A stretch of DNA of 5,527 bases from positions 1 through 5,527 of the forward strand of contig DATIXD010000216.1 in assembly GCA_035518875.1 (NCBI GenBank). Direction: 5' to 3'. Both the position numbers and the translations under genes were made by a program. The notes beneath the pieces were generated by a model. It saw nothing but the letters and a program-made list of their open reading frames with translations, was not told the origin of the DNA and searched no databases. The DNA comes from DATIXD01 sp035518875. Lineage in GTDB: Bacteria > Pseudomonadota > Gammaproteobacteria > Methylococcales > Methylococcaceae. Below, piece after piece: positions 1 to 5,324 of this stretch (positions are counted from its first letter, which is position 1; each line of letters begins with the position of its first letter).

Positions 1-1976
1 AGCGTATCGTCACGGATGTAGTTTTGGTCGATCCAGGACAGTCGGTCGCGCTTAAGCGCCGGCACGTCGCCGCGGATTAGTGGCTCCAGCCCGGTATTGC
101 AGGCTTCGGCCATCAGCACCGCGCACAGACTAATATGCAGGTCGGTGGCGCGCGCGGTTTGTTCGGAGATATGGGTAAAGGCCCCGGTGAAGCCGGTACG
201 AGCGGCAATCTCCAGGATCAGTTCCGGCAGGTCCACACGCGGTAGCATACTGGCCACCTTTTCACGCAATGCGACCAGCGAGGCCGGTTCATCCAGCTTG
301 TCCAACGGACTGAGCACCAGATCATGTTTGTCACTGCTCGTATCGAATCGGACCGCCGGGTTATCGGGCAGCCTGGCGGCGACCGCGCGGTAGGTGCGAT
401 CGAGTTCGGCAGCCAAAGCGTTCAGCATCGGTTCAGGACTGGCTGACAAGCCCAGCGTTCGGCAAATGATCGGCCGAGTCGCCTCCCACTCGCCGCCGTC
501 CAGTAGACCTGCGCGCGGATCGGCATAGCGCCAGCTCGGCGTCACGAATACATCGCGCCGGCGCAGAGCCGCCTGCAATGCTTCGAGCGCGCAGAAGGTG
601 TAGGCGTGAAAATCGATGCTGCCATCCTCGCGCAAGACATGGCGCTGCCAAGATTTACCGATGATTTCGCGTGGCGCGTCGTTGCCGGGTTTCTTCCGCG
701 CAACGTTGCTTCGTAGCCAATCGAAGGCGGCAACGACTGGCTCGCCGGCTAAATTGGCGCCGAAGCGCACATTTTCGACCAGAGTGGGCAGAAAGCGGCG
801 CACCGTCCTGTATTTGCCATCCAACTCCTGGTAGTACACGTTGTCGGCGGGACGGATCAATGCGTTGACGCCATCCAGTGCCTGGGCAAGCCGGTCGCGG
901 GGAATCTTCTCGAACAATCGGGGGCGCAGTTCGGCATCCGGCAAGGTGGCGTCCAGTATAATTTCACAAGCGCTGGCTAGAGTCGCAGCGGCTTTATCCA
1001 GATCTTTCAGCGTGCGGAGGCGCGCTTTCTTATCGGCCTTGATCGCATCACCGAACAACTCGCATAGAAGCGCTTCCAATACTTCCAGCGCGTCGTCTTG
1101 GGCGGTGGCTTCCAGGCAATGCGCAAAGGCGACCAGCGTGGCCAGGCGGCGCGGATTCGGCAAACGCAGAACCGCGCTGACCTTGGCGGTACCGGCGAAG
1201 CGCGCCAACGCGGCTACTCGGGTCGCCGGGATGCGCGCCGTCGCCGACAGCTTGATCCCCAGTTCGCGTACCGAGTGCAATCGCCGCAGGGCCTTGACCA
1301 GCGACACGCTGCTGATCATCACCGGCCCGCTGCGCAGGCGATCCAGTGGCGAGCTGCGGGTACCGCTTGGCACGACCAGCAAGCTTTCCAGACGTAGCTG
1401 CTGTTCCTCGCTGATGCCACGGATGAGTAAACGCCATAGCCGTTCCTCCACTCGGCTACGCAGGCGGGCAATGTAGCGTTCGAGGGTGCTACAGCCCGGC
1501 AGTAGTACCTTGTGCGTGACCAGCCAGGTGGTGGCGCGCTCAAACAGCACACTCGGCCGATCAGTGCCGGTCCAGCACAGCGCGTAGAGCCAGCGGGTCA
1601 GGCGGAAGCCCACTTGGCGCTCGGTAATCTCGACATAGCCGTAGTGGGCGCGGATTTCCGCCGCGTGCTGCCAGCGCTGCTCGCCGATGCCATAGGCCCG
1701 CGCACCGTCTACCGCATCGATGCGCAGTTGCTTAGCCAGCGTATGGAGCACCGGTGCCGGCACGGCCATAGGATCTTCCAGGAACGTGCCCAGGTAGCGC
1801 ACCGTGCCGAGCTGTACCGCGAAACCGAGCCGATTGTGCGCGCCGCGCTTCTGACTGATCAGCGCCTGATCGGTATCGTCCAGATGGAAGTACCGCGCCA
1901 GATCATGGGGCGACGGCACGCCCGTGTAGCAGCCATAATTCTCGCGTTGTTCGTTGGAGAGGAAGCTAACGGGCAT
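1..1976 (-). CDS. tnpA: Tn3-family transposase TnpA, N-terminal 658 residues (runs off left edge)
   Basis: The reading frame is open without a stop from the ATG at 1976-1974 to the window edge. I read it codon by codon. It gives 658 residues of a protein that is usually about 970-1000 long. It begins MPVSFLSNEQRENYG, the usual N-terminal DNA-binding (DUF4158-type) region of Tn3 transposases. Further on are family hallmarks such as TPSWRYADPRAGLL near residues 480-500 and RDRLSWIDQNYIR at the very end of the visible part. TnpA binds the 38-base terminal repeats and carries out replicative transposition to a cointegrate. The DDE catalytic residues of the family lie further C-terminal, outside this window, so activity cannot be judged. 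The start is supported by an excellent ribosome site (AAGGAGG, five bases upstream). The gene follows the resolvase gene by 72 bases in the same direction, so the two are probably co-transcribed. Confidence 0.95.
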   Translation of the reverse strand, partial: MPVSFLSNEQRENYGCYTGVPSPHDLARYFHLDDTDQALISQKRGAHNRLGFAVQLGTVRYLGTFLEDPMAVPAPVLHTLAKQLRIDAVDGARAYGIGEQRWQHAAEIRAHYGYVEITERQVGFRLTRWLYALCWTGTDRPSVLFERATTWLVTHKVLLPGCSTLERYIARLRSRVEERLWRLLIRGISEEQQLRLESLLVVPSGTRSSPLDRLRSGPVMISSVSLVKALRRLHSVRELGIKLSATARIPATRVAALARFAGTAKVSAVLRLPNPRRLATLVAFAHCLEATAQDDALEVLEALLCELFGDAIKADKKARLRTLKDLDKAAATLASACEIILDATLPDAELRPRLFEKIPRDRLAQALDGVNALIRPADNVYYQELDGKYRTVRRFLPTLVENVRFGANLAGEPVVAAFDWLRSNVARKKPGNDAPREIIGKSWQRHVLREDGSIDFHAYTFCALEALQAALRRRDVFVTPSWRYADPRAGLLDGGEWEATRPIICRTLGLSASPEPMLNALAAELDRTYRAVAARLPDNPAVRFDTSSDKHDLVLSPLDKLDEPASLVALREKVASMLPRVDLPELILEIAARTGFTGAFTHISEQTARATDLHISLCAVLMAEACNTGLEPLIRGDVPALKRDRLSWIDQNYIRDDT

Positions 1977-1981
1977 CGGAC

Positions 1982-1988
1982 CCTCCTT
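1982..1988 (-). promoter_or_regulatory. Ribosome binding site of tnpA
   Basis: On the minus strand the bases read AAGGAGG, a perfect Shine-Dalgarno core, five bases before the ATG at 1976. This fixes the transposase start and shows that tnpA can be translated independently of the resolvase stop at 2049-2051. Confidence 0.8.
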
Positions 1989-2048
1989 GGCGGAAACCTT
2001 TACTTTCTCGGGGAAATAGCCGACATCGCCAGCCGTAGCATCAGCAGG

Positions 2049-2666
2049 TCAGGCTTTGGCCATATGGATGGCCCATATCCGTTTCACCTGGCTTTCGCTA
2101 CACCCAGCAAGCTCCGCGGTCCGCCTGATGGTCTGACCAGCGCCACGTAGCGCGACGATGCGCTGATGGATCGCAGAGTCGGGTTTGCGGCCGGTGTACT
2201 TTCCGGCAACCTTGGCGAGTTCGACCCCCTGGCGCTGCCGCTCACGGCGCGTTTCGTAGTCGTCATGAGCGATTTGCAGAGCAAGTTTCAGCAGCAGCTC
2301 TTGCACCGAGTCCAGTACGATTTTCGCGACACCCTCAGCCTCTGCAGCGAATTCAGATAAATCAACCAGGCCTGGCACGGCCAGCTTTGCCCCTTTGGCC
2401 CGGATCGAACCGACCAGTTGCTCGGCCTCGGCTAACGGAAGCCGGCTGATGCGGTCGATCTTCTCGGCGACAACCACTTCCCCGGATTGCAGGTCGGCGA
2501 TCATCCGCAGCAGTTCGGGACGGTCGGGACGTGCACCGGATGCCTTTTCACGGTAGATACCGGCGATGTAGTAGCCGGCCGCCCGAGTACTGTGCTCAAT
2601 CTCGGCCTGGCGGGTAAGATCCTGTTCGTCGGTGCTGACGCGGAGGTAGATGCGAGCGATCTTCAT
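2049..2666 (-). CDS. tnpR: Serine recombinase (resolvase) of the Tn3-family transposon
   Basis: A 205-residue small serine recombinase. It resolves the cointegrate made by TnpA by recombining two res sites, and it usually represses its own promoter. The N-terminal catalytic domain starts KIARIYLRVSTDEQD, with Arg9 and nucleophile Ser11. The second active-site cluster is EKIDRISR, with Asp71, Arg72 and Arg75. After the long helix and the hinge GRKP (159-162) there is a C-terminal helix-turn-helix at about 166-200 (IVALRGAGQTIRRTAELAGCS). I chose the ATG at 2666-2664 because the family consensus begins at MKIARIY. The frame is open 19 codons further upstream, but that extension would run through the res-like repeats and lacks family similarity. 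No strong ribosome site precedes the chosen start. It is about 20 residues longer than Tn3 TnpR (about 185) and its stretch around 97-135 is unlike Tn3/gamma-delta, so it belongs to a distinct resolvase branch. Confidence 0.92.
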   Translation of the reverse strand: MKIARIYLRVSTDEQDLTRQAEIEHSTRAAGYYIAGIYREKASGARPDRPELLRMIADLQSGEVVVAEKIDRISRLPLAEAEQLVGSIRAKGAKLAVPGLVDLSEFAAEAEGVAKIVLDSVQELLLKLALQIAHDDYETRRERQRQGVELAKVAGKYTGRKPDSAIHQRIVALRGAGQTIRRTAELAGCSESQVKRIWAIHMAKA

Positions 2667-2670
2667 GGGA

Positions 2671-2766
2671 CGATAGCCAAGATGGGTATACATGACTTGG
2701 CTAATCATAAAGGGAGTGGCCAAAAATTACAAAGCCGATGTAATTTGGCTATCGCTTATTTGGCTA
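2671..2766. other. Putative res site (resolvase binding region)
   Basis: The box TTGGCTA occurs four times just upstream of the resolvase gene: inverted at 2674-2680 and direct at 2697-2703, 2745-2751 and 2760-2766. The first two build a 30-base dyad (2674-2703) with 8-base arms TAGCCAAG and CTTGGCTA around a central GTATAC; 11 of 15 positions are symmetric. A second dyad at 2724-2746 has arms AAATTACA and TGTAATTT separated by seven bases. CGATAGCCAA (2671-2680) is also the exact inverse of TTGGCTATCG (2745-2754). Tn3-family res sites have this layout: two or three imperfect inverted subsites of about 28-36 bases beside tnpR. Which subsite is the crossover site cannot be told from sequence alone. 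Confidence 0.65.
2704..2732 (-). promoter_or_regulatory. Probable resolvase (tnpR-tnpA) promoter inside the res region
   Basis: On the minus strand a -35 box TTGTAA (2727-2732; 4 of 6 consensus) and a -10 box TATGAT (2704-2709; 5 of 6) are separated by exactly 17 bases. The -35 box falls inside the AAATTACA/TGTAATTT dyad, and the -10 box directly abuts the TAGCCAAG/CTTGGCTA dyad. Resolvase bound to these dyads would block polymerase, which matches the autorepression known for Tn3-family resolvases. The assignment is by consensus match only. Confidence 0.5.
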
Positions 2767-2848
2767 GTTCATTTGACCATATCCGCGAGGCTTGCCTGAT
2801 ACTTGGGTGACACAGACTGGAAGTGAGAGCGTCAAGGCCGCGAAACTG

Positions 2849-2886
2849 CTTAACCCGGTTTTCCGTTCCACTGCGCCTCAAACCCC
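2849..2886 (-). repeat. 38-base terminal inverted repeat of the Tn3-family transposon
   Basis: Read inward on the minus strand from 2886, the sequence starts GGGG, carries ACGGAAAA at bases 21-28 and ends in TTAAG at exactly base 38. This is the signature of Tn3-family ends (GGGG outside, CGGAAAA in the middle, TAAG inside, 38 bases in all). It lies outside res and tnpR on the expected side, and the interrupted recombinase reading frame begins at the very next base. The partner repeat must lie beyond the tnpA stop, left of this window. Tn3 elements usually make a 5-base target duplication, so AAGAT (2887-2891) is predicted to recur just outside the other end. Confidence 0.85.
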
Positions 2887-3372
2887 AAGATCCGCCGGCG
2901 CTACGAGCTCCTGTTCGAGCTCATTCAGAAAAGCGGCCTGCGCATCAGCGAGGCGCTGAGTCTCAAGATCGCGGATATCCGTATAGTCGATGGCGTCGCC
3001 CGCAGCGTCCGCGTGATAGGGAAGGGCAACAAGGAGCGCCAGATTCCGCTACCTGAATCCTTCGGCCGGGTTTTATCCCTGTCGCTTTCCGGCAAGCCGC
3101 CCAGCGAATACGTCTTTGCGCGGAAAGAAGGCGACAAGCCCATCACCCCGCACGCGGCGAGAGCCTACCTGAAGAAGATGGTCGGCAAGGCAGGGCTCGA
3201 GAAGAAGGTCACGCCGCATAAGCTGCGGCACACTTACGCGACTCGGCTCCTGGAGAATAACGCCCAGTTGGTGGACATCCAGGCGCTGTTGGGACACGAG
3301 AGCATCGCCACCACGCAGATTTATACTCATGCCGGGCAGGAGCGGTTGAGCAAATTGGTGGCGGATATTTGA
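2887..3372 (+). pseudogene. XerC/D-like tyrosine recombinase, 5' part cut off by transposon insertion
   Basis: From the first base after the transposon end an open frame of 161 codons runs to the TGA at 3370-3372. It encodes the catalytic domain of a phage-integrase-family recombinase: SGLRISEAL with Arg I (fragment residue 19), IGKGNKER with the beta-hairpin Lys, HKLRHTYATRLL with the HxxR pair, LLGHESIATT with the second His, and IYTH with the Tyr nucleophile (residue 146, codon 3322-3324). The N-terminal core-binding domain and the start of the catalytic domain are missing; intact relatives are usually about 280-330 residues. Upstream the frame hits a stop at 2851-2853 inside the terminal repeat, and no good start with a ribosome site exists. 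The rest of the gene probably lies on the far side of the transposon. The remnant is undamaged, which suggests a recent insertion. Confidence 0.88.
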
Positions 3373-3411
3373 GGTAGGTCCTCACATCACCAAAAACCGA
3401 GACATGTGTCG

Positions 3412-3705
3412 TCACTCATCCTCAAATATAGATTGCAGATCCCGCGCGCCGTGAAGGATGCGCTCAATACGGAGGTCGGCATCTAGTTCGCGGTAGAAGA
3501 TCACATACCGTCCGTGAACGGCCATGCGAATGCCGGGCGCCAGGTCTTCGCGCAAGGAGCAGGCCTTCGGCGCTGAAGCGATAGACCGGCAATGTTCCCG
3601 CAGCTCACACACAAAAGAGATGGCTCGCCTCGGACTGTCCTCGGCAATATAGTCACCGATTTCTTCAAGGTCACGAACGGCACGCGGGGAAAAAACAATG
3701 TGCAT
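3412..3705 (-). CDS. parE: ParE-type toxin of a type II toxin-antitoxin pair
   Basis: A 97-residue RelE/ParE-superfamily protein of normal length. It has the ParE pattern throughout: the N-terminal strand and helix IVFSPRAVRDLEEIGDYIAED (residues 3-23), a second helix RRAISFVCELREHCRSIA, the P..C.LREDL.PGIR turn, the strand GRYVIFYREL and the C-terminal RIERILHGARDLQSIF. ParE toxins poison DNA gyrase and are neutralised by ParD; the target here is inferred from the family. The start ATG shares one base with the antitoxin stop (TGATG at 3703-3707), so translation is coupled, helped by GGGAG just upstream. It ends 39 bases from the convergent recombinase remnant. I see no lesion. Confidence 0.92.
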   Translation of the reverse strand: MHIVFSPRAVRDLEEIGDYIAEDSPRRAISFVCELREHCRSIASAPKACSLREDLAPGIRMAVHGRYVIFYRELDADLRIERILHGARDLQSIFEDE

Positions 3706-3971
3706 CAGCTCCCGCTATTCTGAGCTGCCTCGACATACTTCCTCTCAAGACGATCGAACACGTCATCAGCAGGAACAGCAGGGCCGCTTTCCATCCCTTC
3801 GCGGATGGCATTTTTGAGCTCGGTAAGCCGGGCCTCCCGAAGCTTCTCCTGATCCTCCAGAAGGCGCAAGGCGGTACGGATCACCTCGCTCGCGTTGTTA
3901 TAGCGGCCGGAGGTAACCTGCTGTTTGACAAAGTCTTCAAAATGCGAGCCCAAGGCATAACTGGTCGGCAT
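3705..3971 (-). CDS. parD: ParD-type antitoxin
   Basis: An 88-residue ParD/CopG-like antitoxin, first gene of a two-gene operon. The N terminus (TSYALGSHFEDFVKQQVTSGRYNNASEVIRTALRLLED, residues 3-40) is the ribbon-helix-helix DNA-binding domain, with the family-typical SGRY.NASEVIR stretch. The charged C-terminal half (REARLTELKNAIREGMESGP...) is the part that wraps the toxin. The ATG at 3971-3969 is preferred over an in-frame GTG three codons upstream because MPTSYALG is the usual ParD start and AGGTGG sits five bases before it. ParD neutralises ParE and normally represses the operon by binding a palindrome over the promoter; the dyad at 3992-4013 is the candidate. Full length, no lesions. 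Confidence 0.92.
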   Translation of the reverse strand: MPTSYALGSHFEDFVKQQVTSGRYNNASEVIRTALRLLEDQEKLREARLTELKNAIREGMESGPAVPADDVFDRLERKYVEAAQNSGS

Positions 3972-3991
3972 GTGGACCACCTATATCAACA

Positions 3992-4013
3992 ATTATTGTC
4001 TGTTACCAATAAT
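3992..4013. promoter_or_regulatory. Candidate ParD operator upstream of parDE
   Basis: A perfect 7-base inverted repeat, ATTATTG (3992-3998) and CAATAAT (4007-4013), has an eight-base spacer and lies 21 bases before the antitoxin start. A looser palindrome, CAACAATTATTG (3987-3998; 10 of 12 positions symmetric), overlaps it. The patch is AT-rich within GC-rich surroundings. The minus strand reads TTGGTA, then GATATA or TATAGG 16 to 18 bases on, so a weak promoter probably overlaps the dyad. That would fit the autoregulation typical of parDE operons. Confidence 0.45.
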
Positions 4014-4078
4014 ACGTCCTGGCGCGCTTTTCAAGCAAAAGTCGGCTGCCTCTTGTAAACGACCGATTCGGGCCGCTG

Positions 4079-4140
4079 ACGAGAACGGAAGATAGTCGAG
4101 TTCATCGAGGATGACCGAATCGATCCGGGTCAGTTGGCGA
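4079..4140 (-). pseudogene. Remnant of an IS21-type IstB ATPase gene
   Basis: The minus strand encodes RQLTRIDSVILDELDYLPFS in one frame. This resembles the Walker B segment of IstB-type helper ATPases (LDLLILDELGYLPF). Both sides then lose all similarity: the residues after PFS and the GSAGTDTP before it match nothing I recognise in IstB. Only about 20 of roughly 250 residues remain, so this is a scrap left by deletion or recombination, lying between the two toxin-antitoxin modules. The match is short and could be chance, but the order and spacing of the conserved residues are good. Confidence 0.45.
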
Positions 4141-4196
4141 ACTGGAGTATCTGTACCTGCCGAACCGCTTTTTCCGCTGCAACTGCTCGTTTCCAG

Positions 4197-4403
4197 TCAT
4201 CTGTCCTCAAGTGCGTGCCAGATTTTCAAGATCACAATATCGTCGCCGTCGAGACGATACCGCATGACATAGCCGCGCTGCCCGAAGGGAACGAACAGCT
4301 CGCGGTCTTGCCGTCCCTCAAGCCGCTTGCCGATGCCGGGGTGTGTGATGAGAAGTTGGGCTGCGGGAGACCATTTCAGCGTCGGGGTTCGAGGTTCAGG
4401 CAT
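4197..4403 (-). pseudogene. Internally shortened RelE/ParE-family toxin
   Basis: The 68-residue frame MPEPRTPTLKWSPAAQ...LEDR joins both ends of a ParE-like toxin. The N-terminal strand TLKWSPAA (residues 8-15) is normally followed by about 30 residues forming two helices. Here it passes straight into QLLITHPGIGKR, which belongs after those helices. The C-terminal sheet is complete (ELFVPFGQRGYVMRYRLDGDDIVILKIWHALEDR). Family members are about 95-100 residues, so roughly 30 are lost in frame, including the helices that contact the antitoxin. The ATG at 4403 has AAGGAAGG just upstream and overlaps the end of the antitoxin frame by 28 bases, the normal coupled layout. A naturally short toxin is possible, but decay is likelier given the damaged partner. 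Confidence 0.7.
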
Positions 4404-4630
4404 GGGCCTTCCTTGTCCATTCCCCACGTATCAAGCCATGCCGTCATAGCCTCGTTGCTGACAGACTGACCGGTGCGCCGGTATTCCGCCCATGCCTCAT
4501 CCGCTTCGGCATTGCACCTTTCAACCTATTCTTCCCTGTCCAGATATTCGCGGATCGCTTCCCGCATCAACCAATGGGCGGAGCGTTGGCGGGTTTCGTC
4601 ATCAAGCTTGATGCCCATGGTCGTGGTCAT
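4376..4630 (-). pseudogene. CopG-type antitoxin with premature stop and probable internal deletion
   Basis: From the ATG at 4630 the frame reads MTTTMGIKLDDETRQRSAHW, then LMREAIREYLDREE, then TAG at 4526-4528. It continues in the same frame (VERCNAEADEAWAEYRRTGQSVSNEAMTAWL...) to a TGA at 4376-4378, 84 sense codons plus the stop in all. The start and the HWLMREAIREYL helix are typical of ribbon-helix-helix antitoxins paired with ParE/RelE toxins. In the relatives I know, about 8-12 residues (a leucine-rich helix such as RLKALGE...) separate KLDDETR from the RSxHWLM motif; here they abut. The TAG would truncate the protein to 34 residues, removing the toxin-binding part. The long, sensible readthrough shows that the stop is a recent change or a sequencing error. 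Confidence 0.72.
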
Positions 4631-4704
4631 GGCGTCACTTCAACTGATTGCAATAGGTGTAACCATTTTATACCCAGGACACCGTACCAGTTCTAAAGAA
4701 AAAG

Positions 4705-4723
4705 TTTCCGGTCTGTTCGGAAA
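4705..4723. repeat. Short hairpin TTTCCG/CGGAAA
   Basis: Six-base inverted arms TTTCCG (4705-4710) and CGGAAA (4718-4723) flank a seven-base loop. It lies between the decayed antitoxin and the recombinase stop. On the minus strand the hairpin is followed by CTTTTTCTTT, so it could act as a rho-independent terminator for the recombinase transcript coming from the right, although the stem is short. Confidence 0.3.
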
Positions 4724-4735
4724 ATCACGACTTAC

Positions 4736-4792
4736 CGGACAGGCGGGGCAGGGCGTGAATTCAACGGCCTAGGCGTCCGGGAATCCTGTCCG
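4736..4792. repeat. Inverted repeat CGGACAGG/CCTGTCCG
   Basis: A perfect 8-base inverted pair at 4736-4743 and 4785-4792. The right arm directly abuts the stop codon (TAA, 4793-4795 on the minus strand) of the FimB-type recombinase gene. The 41 bases between hold no gene. It could fold in the 3' tail of the recombinase mRNA or mark an element boundary; nothing in the window decides between these. Confidence 0.35.
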
Positions 4793-5257
4793 TTATCGCC
4801 AAAGCCGTTCGAACCGGGCCGGGTTGGTGGCGGTATAGCGAACGGTGTGCTGAATGTTCCGGTGGCCTAGATAGTCCTGAATCAGCCGGGTGTCTGCCCC
4901 TTGATCCGCAAGGGCGAAGCCGCAAGCGTGACGGAGCATATGCGGATGTGCGGCAATTTCAAGCCCGGCGGCCTCGCCATAGCGGCGGATGGCCAGCCAT
5001 GCGCGAAGAACGCGCAACTCGTCGGCGCGCAACGGGTGGGTAGTCGATAGGCCGCGCTTGAGCCGGGCGACGTGGAGGGTACGGCCTTCAAGGTCAACAT
5101 GGGACAGTTTTAGCCCCACGGCTTCCGACACCCGTAAGCCATGTCGGAACATGAGCAGCAAAAGGCAACGATCGCGGCTCTCGTTGCGGCTGCCCTTGGT
5201 AGCCGCGATAAGCTTTTCGGTCTCGCGGCCTGTGAGGTGTTTTCGGTCGTCGTTCAT
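4793..5257 (-). CDS. FimB-type tyrosine recombinase, probably internally deleted
   Basis: A 154-residue small tyrosine recombinase from the ATG at 5257; relatives such as FimB have about 200. It rearranges DNA by a covalent Tyr intermediate. All active-site residues are visible: Arg42 (FRHGLRVSEA), Lys67 (ARLKRGLSTTHPL), His106 and Arg109 (HPHMLRHACGFALA), His132 (YLGHRN) and Tyr141 (RYTATNP). The LKRGLSTTHPL and IQDYLGHRNIQHTV stretches are very FimB-like. Against FimB about 28 residues are missing between RAWLAIR (86-91) and AAGLEIAAHPH (96-106), in frame. The start MNDDRKHLTGRE is favoured as the FimB-like N terminus. An in-frame ATG at 5326 would add 23 unrelated residues. Neither has a ribosome site. 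The start region overlaps a repeat that also forms a dif-like site just upstream, so recombinase or host Xer binding could control it. Confidence 0.8.
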   Translation of the reverse strand: MNDDRKHLTGRETEKLIAATKGSRNESRDRCLLLLMFRHGLRVSEAVGLKLSHVDLEGRTLHVARLKRGLSTTHPLRADELRVLRAWLAIRRYGEAAGLEIAAHPHMLRHACGFALADQGADTRLIQDYLGHRNIQHTVRYTATNPARFERLWR

Positions 5258-5267
5258 TTTGTCTAAT
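5252..5267. repeat. 16-base repeat, copy 1, over the recombinase start codon
   Basis: GTTCATTTTGTCTAAT occurs here and again at 5337-5352 in the same orientation, 85 bases apart. On the minus strand it reads ATTAGACAAAATGAAC and contains the likely ATG of the recombinase. Only this half of the palindromic site is present at copy 1; the other side (5240-5250) does not match the opposite arm. A 12-base inverted copy (TTTTGTCTAATG/CATTAGACAAAA) links 5257-5268 with 5324-5335. Confidence 0.75.
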
Positions 5268-5324
5268 GTTTGGAGGTGTCGAAGCCTCTGGAAGCCGCGA
5301 AAATCAAAGGGTACGGGTTTTGAC

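Noticed and set aside
841..1476. Long plus-strand open frame of 211 codons
   Set aside because: It lies wholly antisense to the transposase frame, which has unmistakable family motifs. Its composition is the Ser/Arg/Ala-rich shadow typical of the opposite strand of GC-rich genes.
1512..2150. Plus-strand open frame of 212 codons
   Set aside because: It is antisense to the tnpA start, its ribosome site and the resolvase C terminus, and no family features are visible.
2667..2723. N-terminal extension of the resolvase by 19 residues
   Set aside because: It would run through the res-like dyads and the -10 box, and family members start at MKIARIY or its equivalent.
3370..3384. Hairpin TGAGG/CCTCA over the recombinase remnant stop codon as a terminator
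   Set aside because: The stem is only five bases and no T-run follows on either strand, so a terminator cannot be supported.
4134..4469. Plus-strand open frame of 111 codons
   Set aside because: It is antisense to the shortened ParE-type toxin, whose C-terminal sheet is clearly recognisable on the minus strand.
4736..4792. Integron attC site formed by the inverted repeat
   Set aside because: No GTTRRRY core with matching inverse core and no R'/L' box pair was found, and the neighbouring recombinase is FimB-like and lacks the integron-integrase-specific insert.
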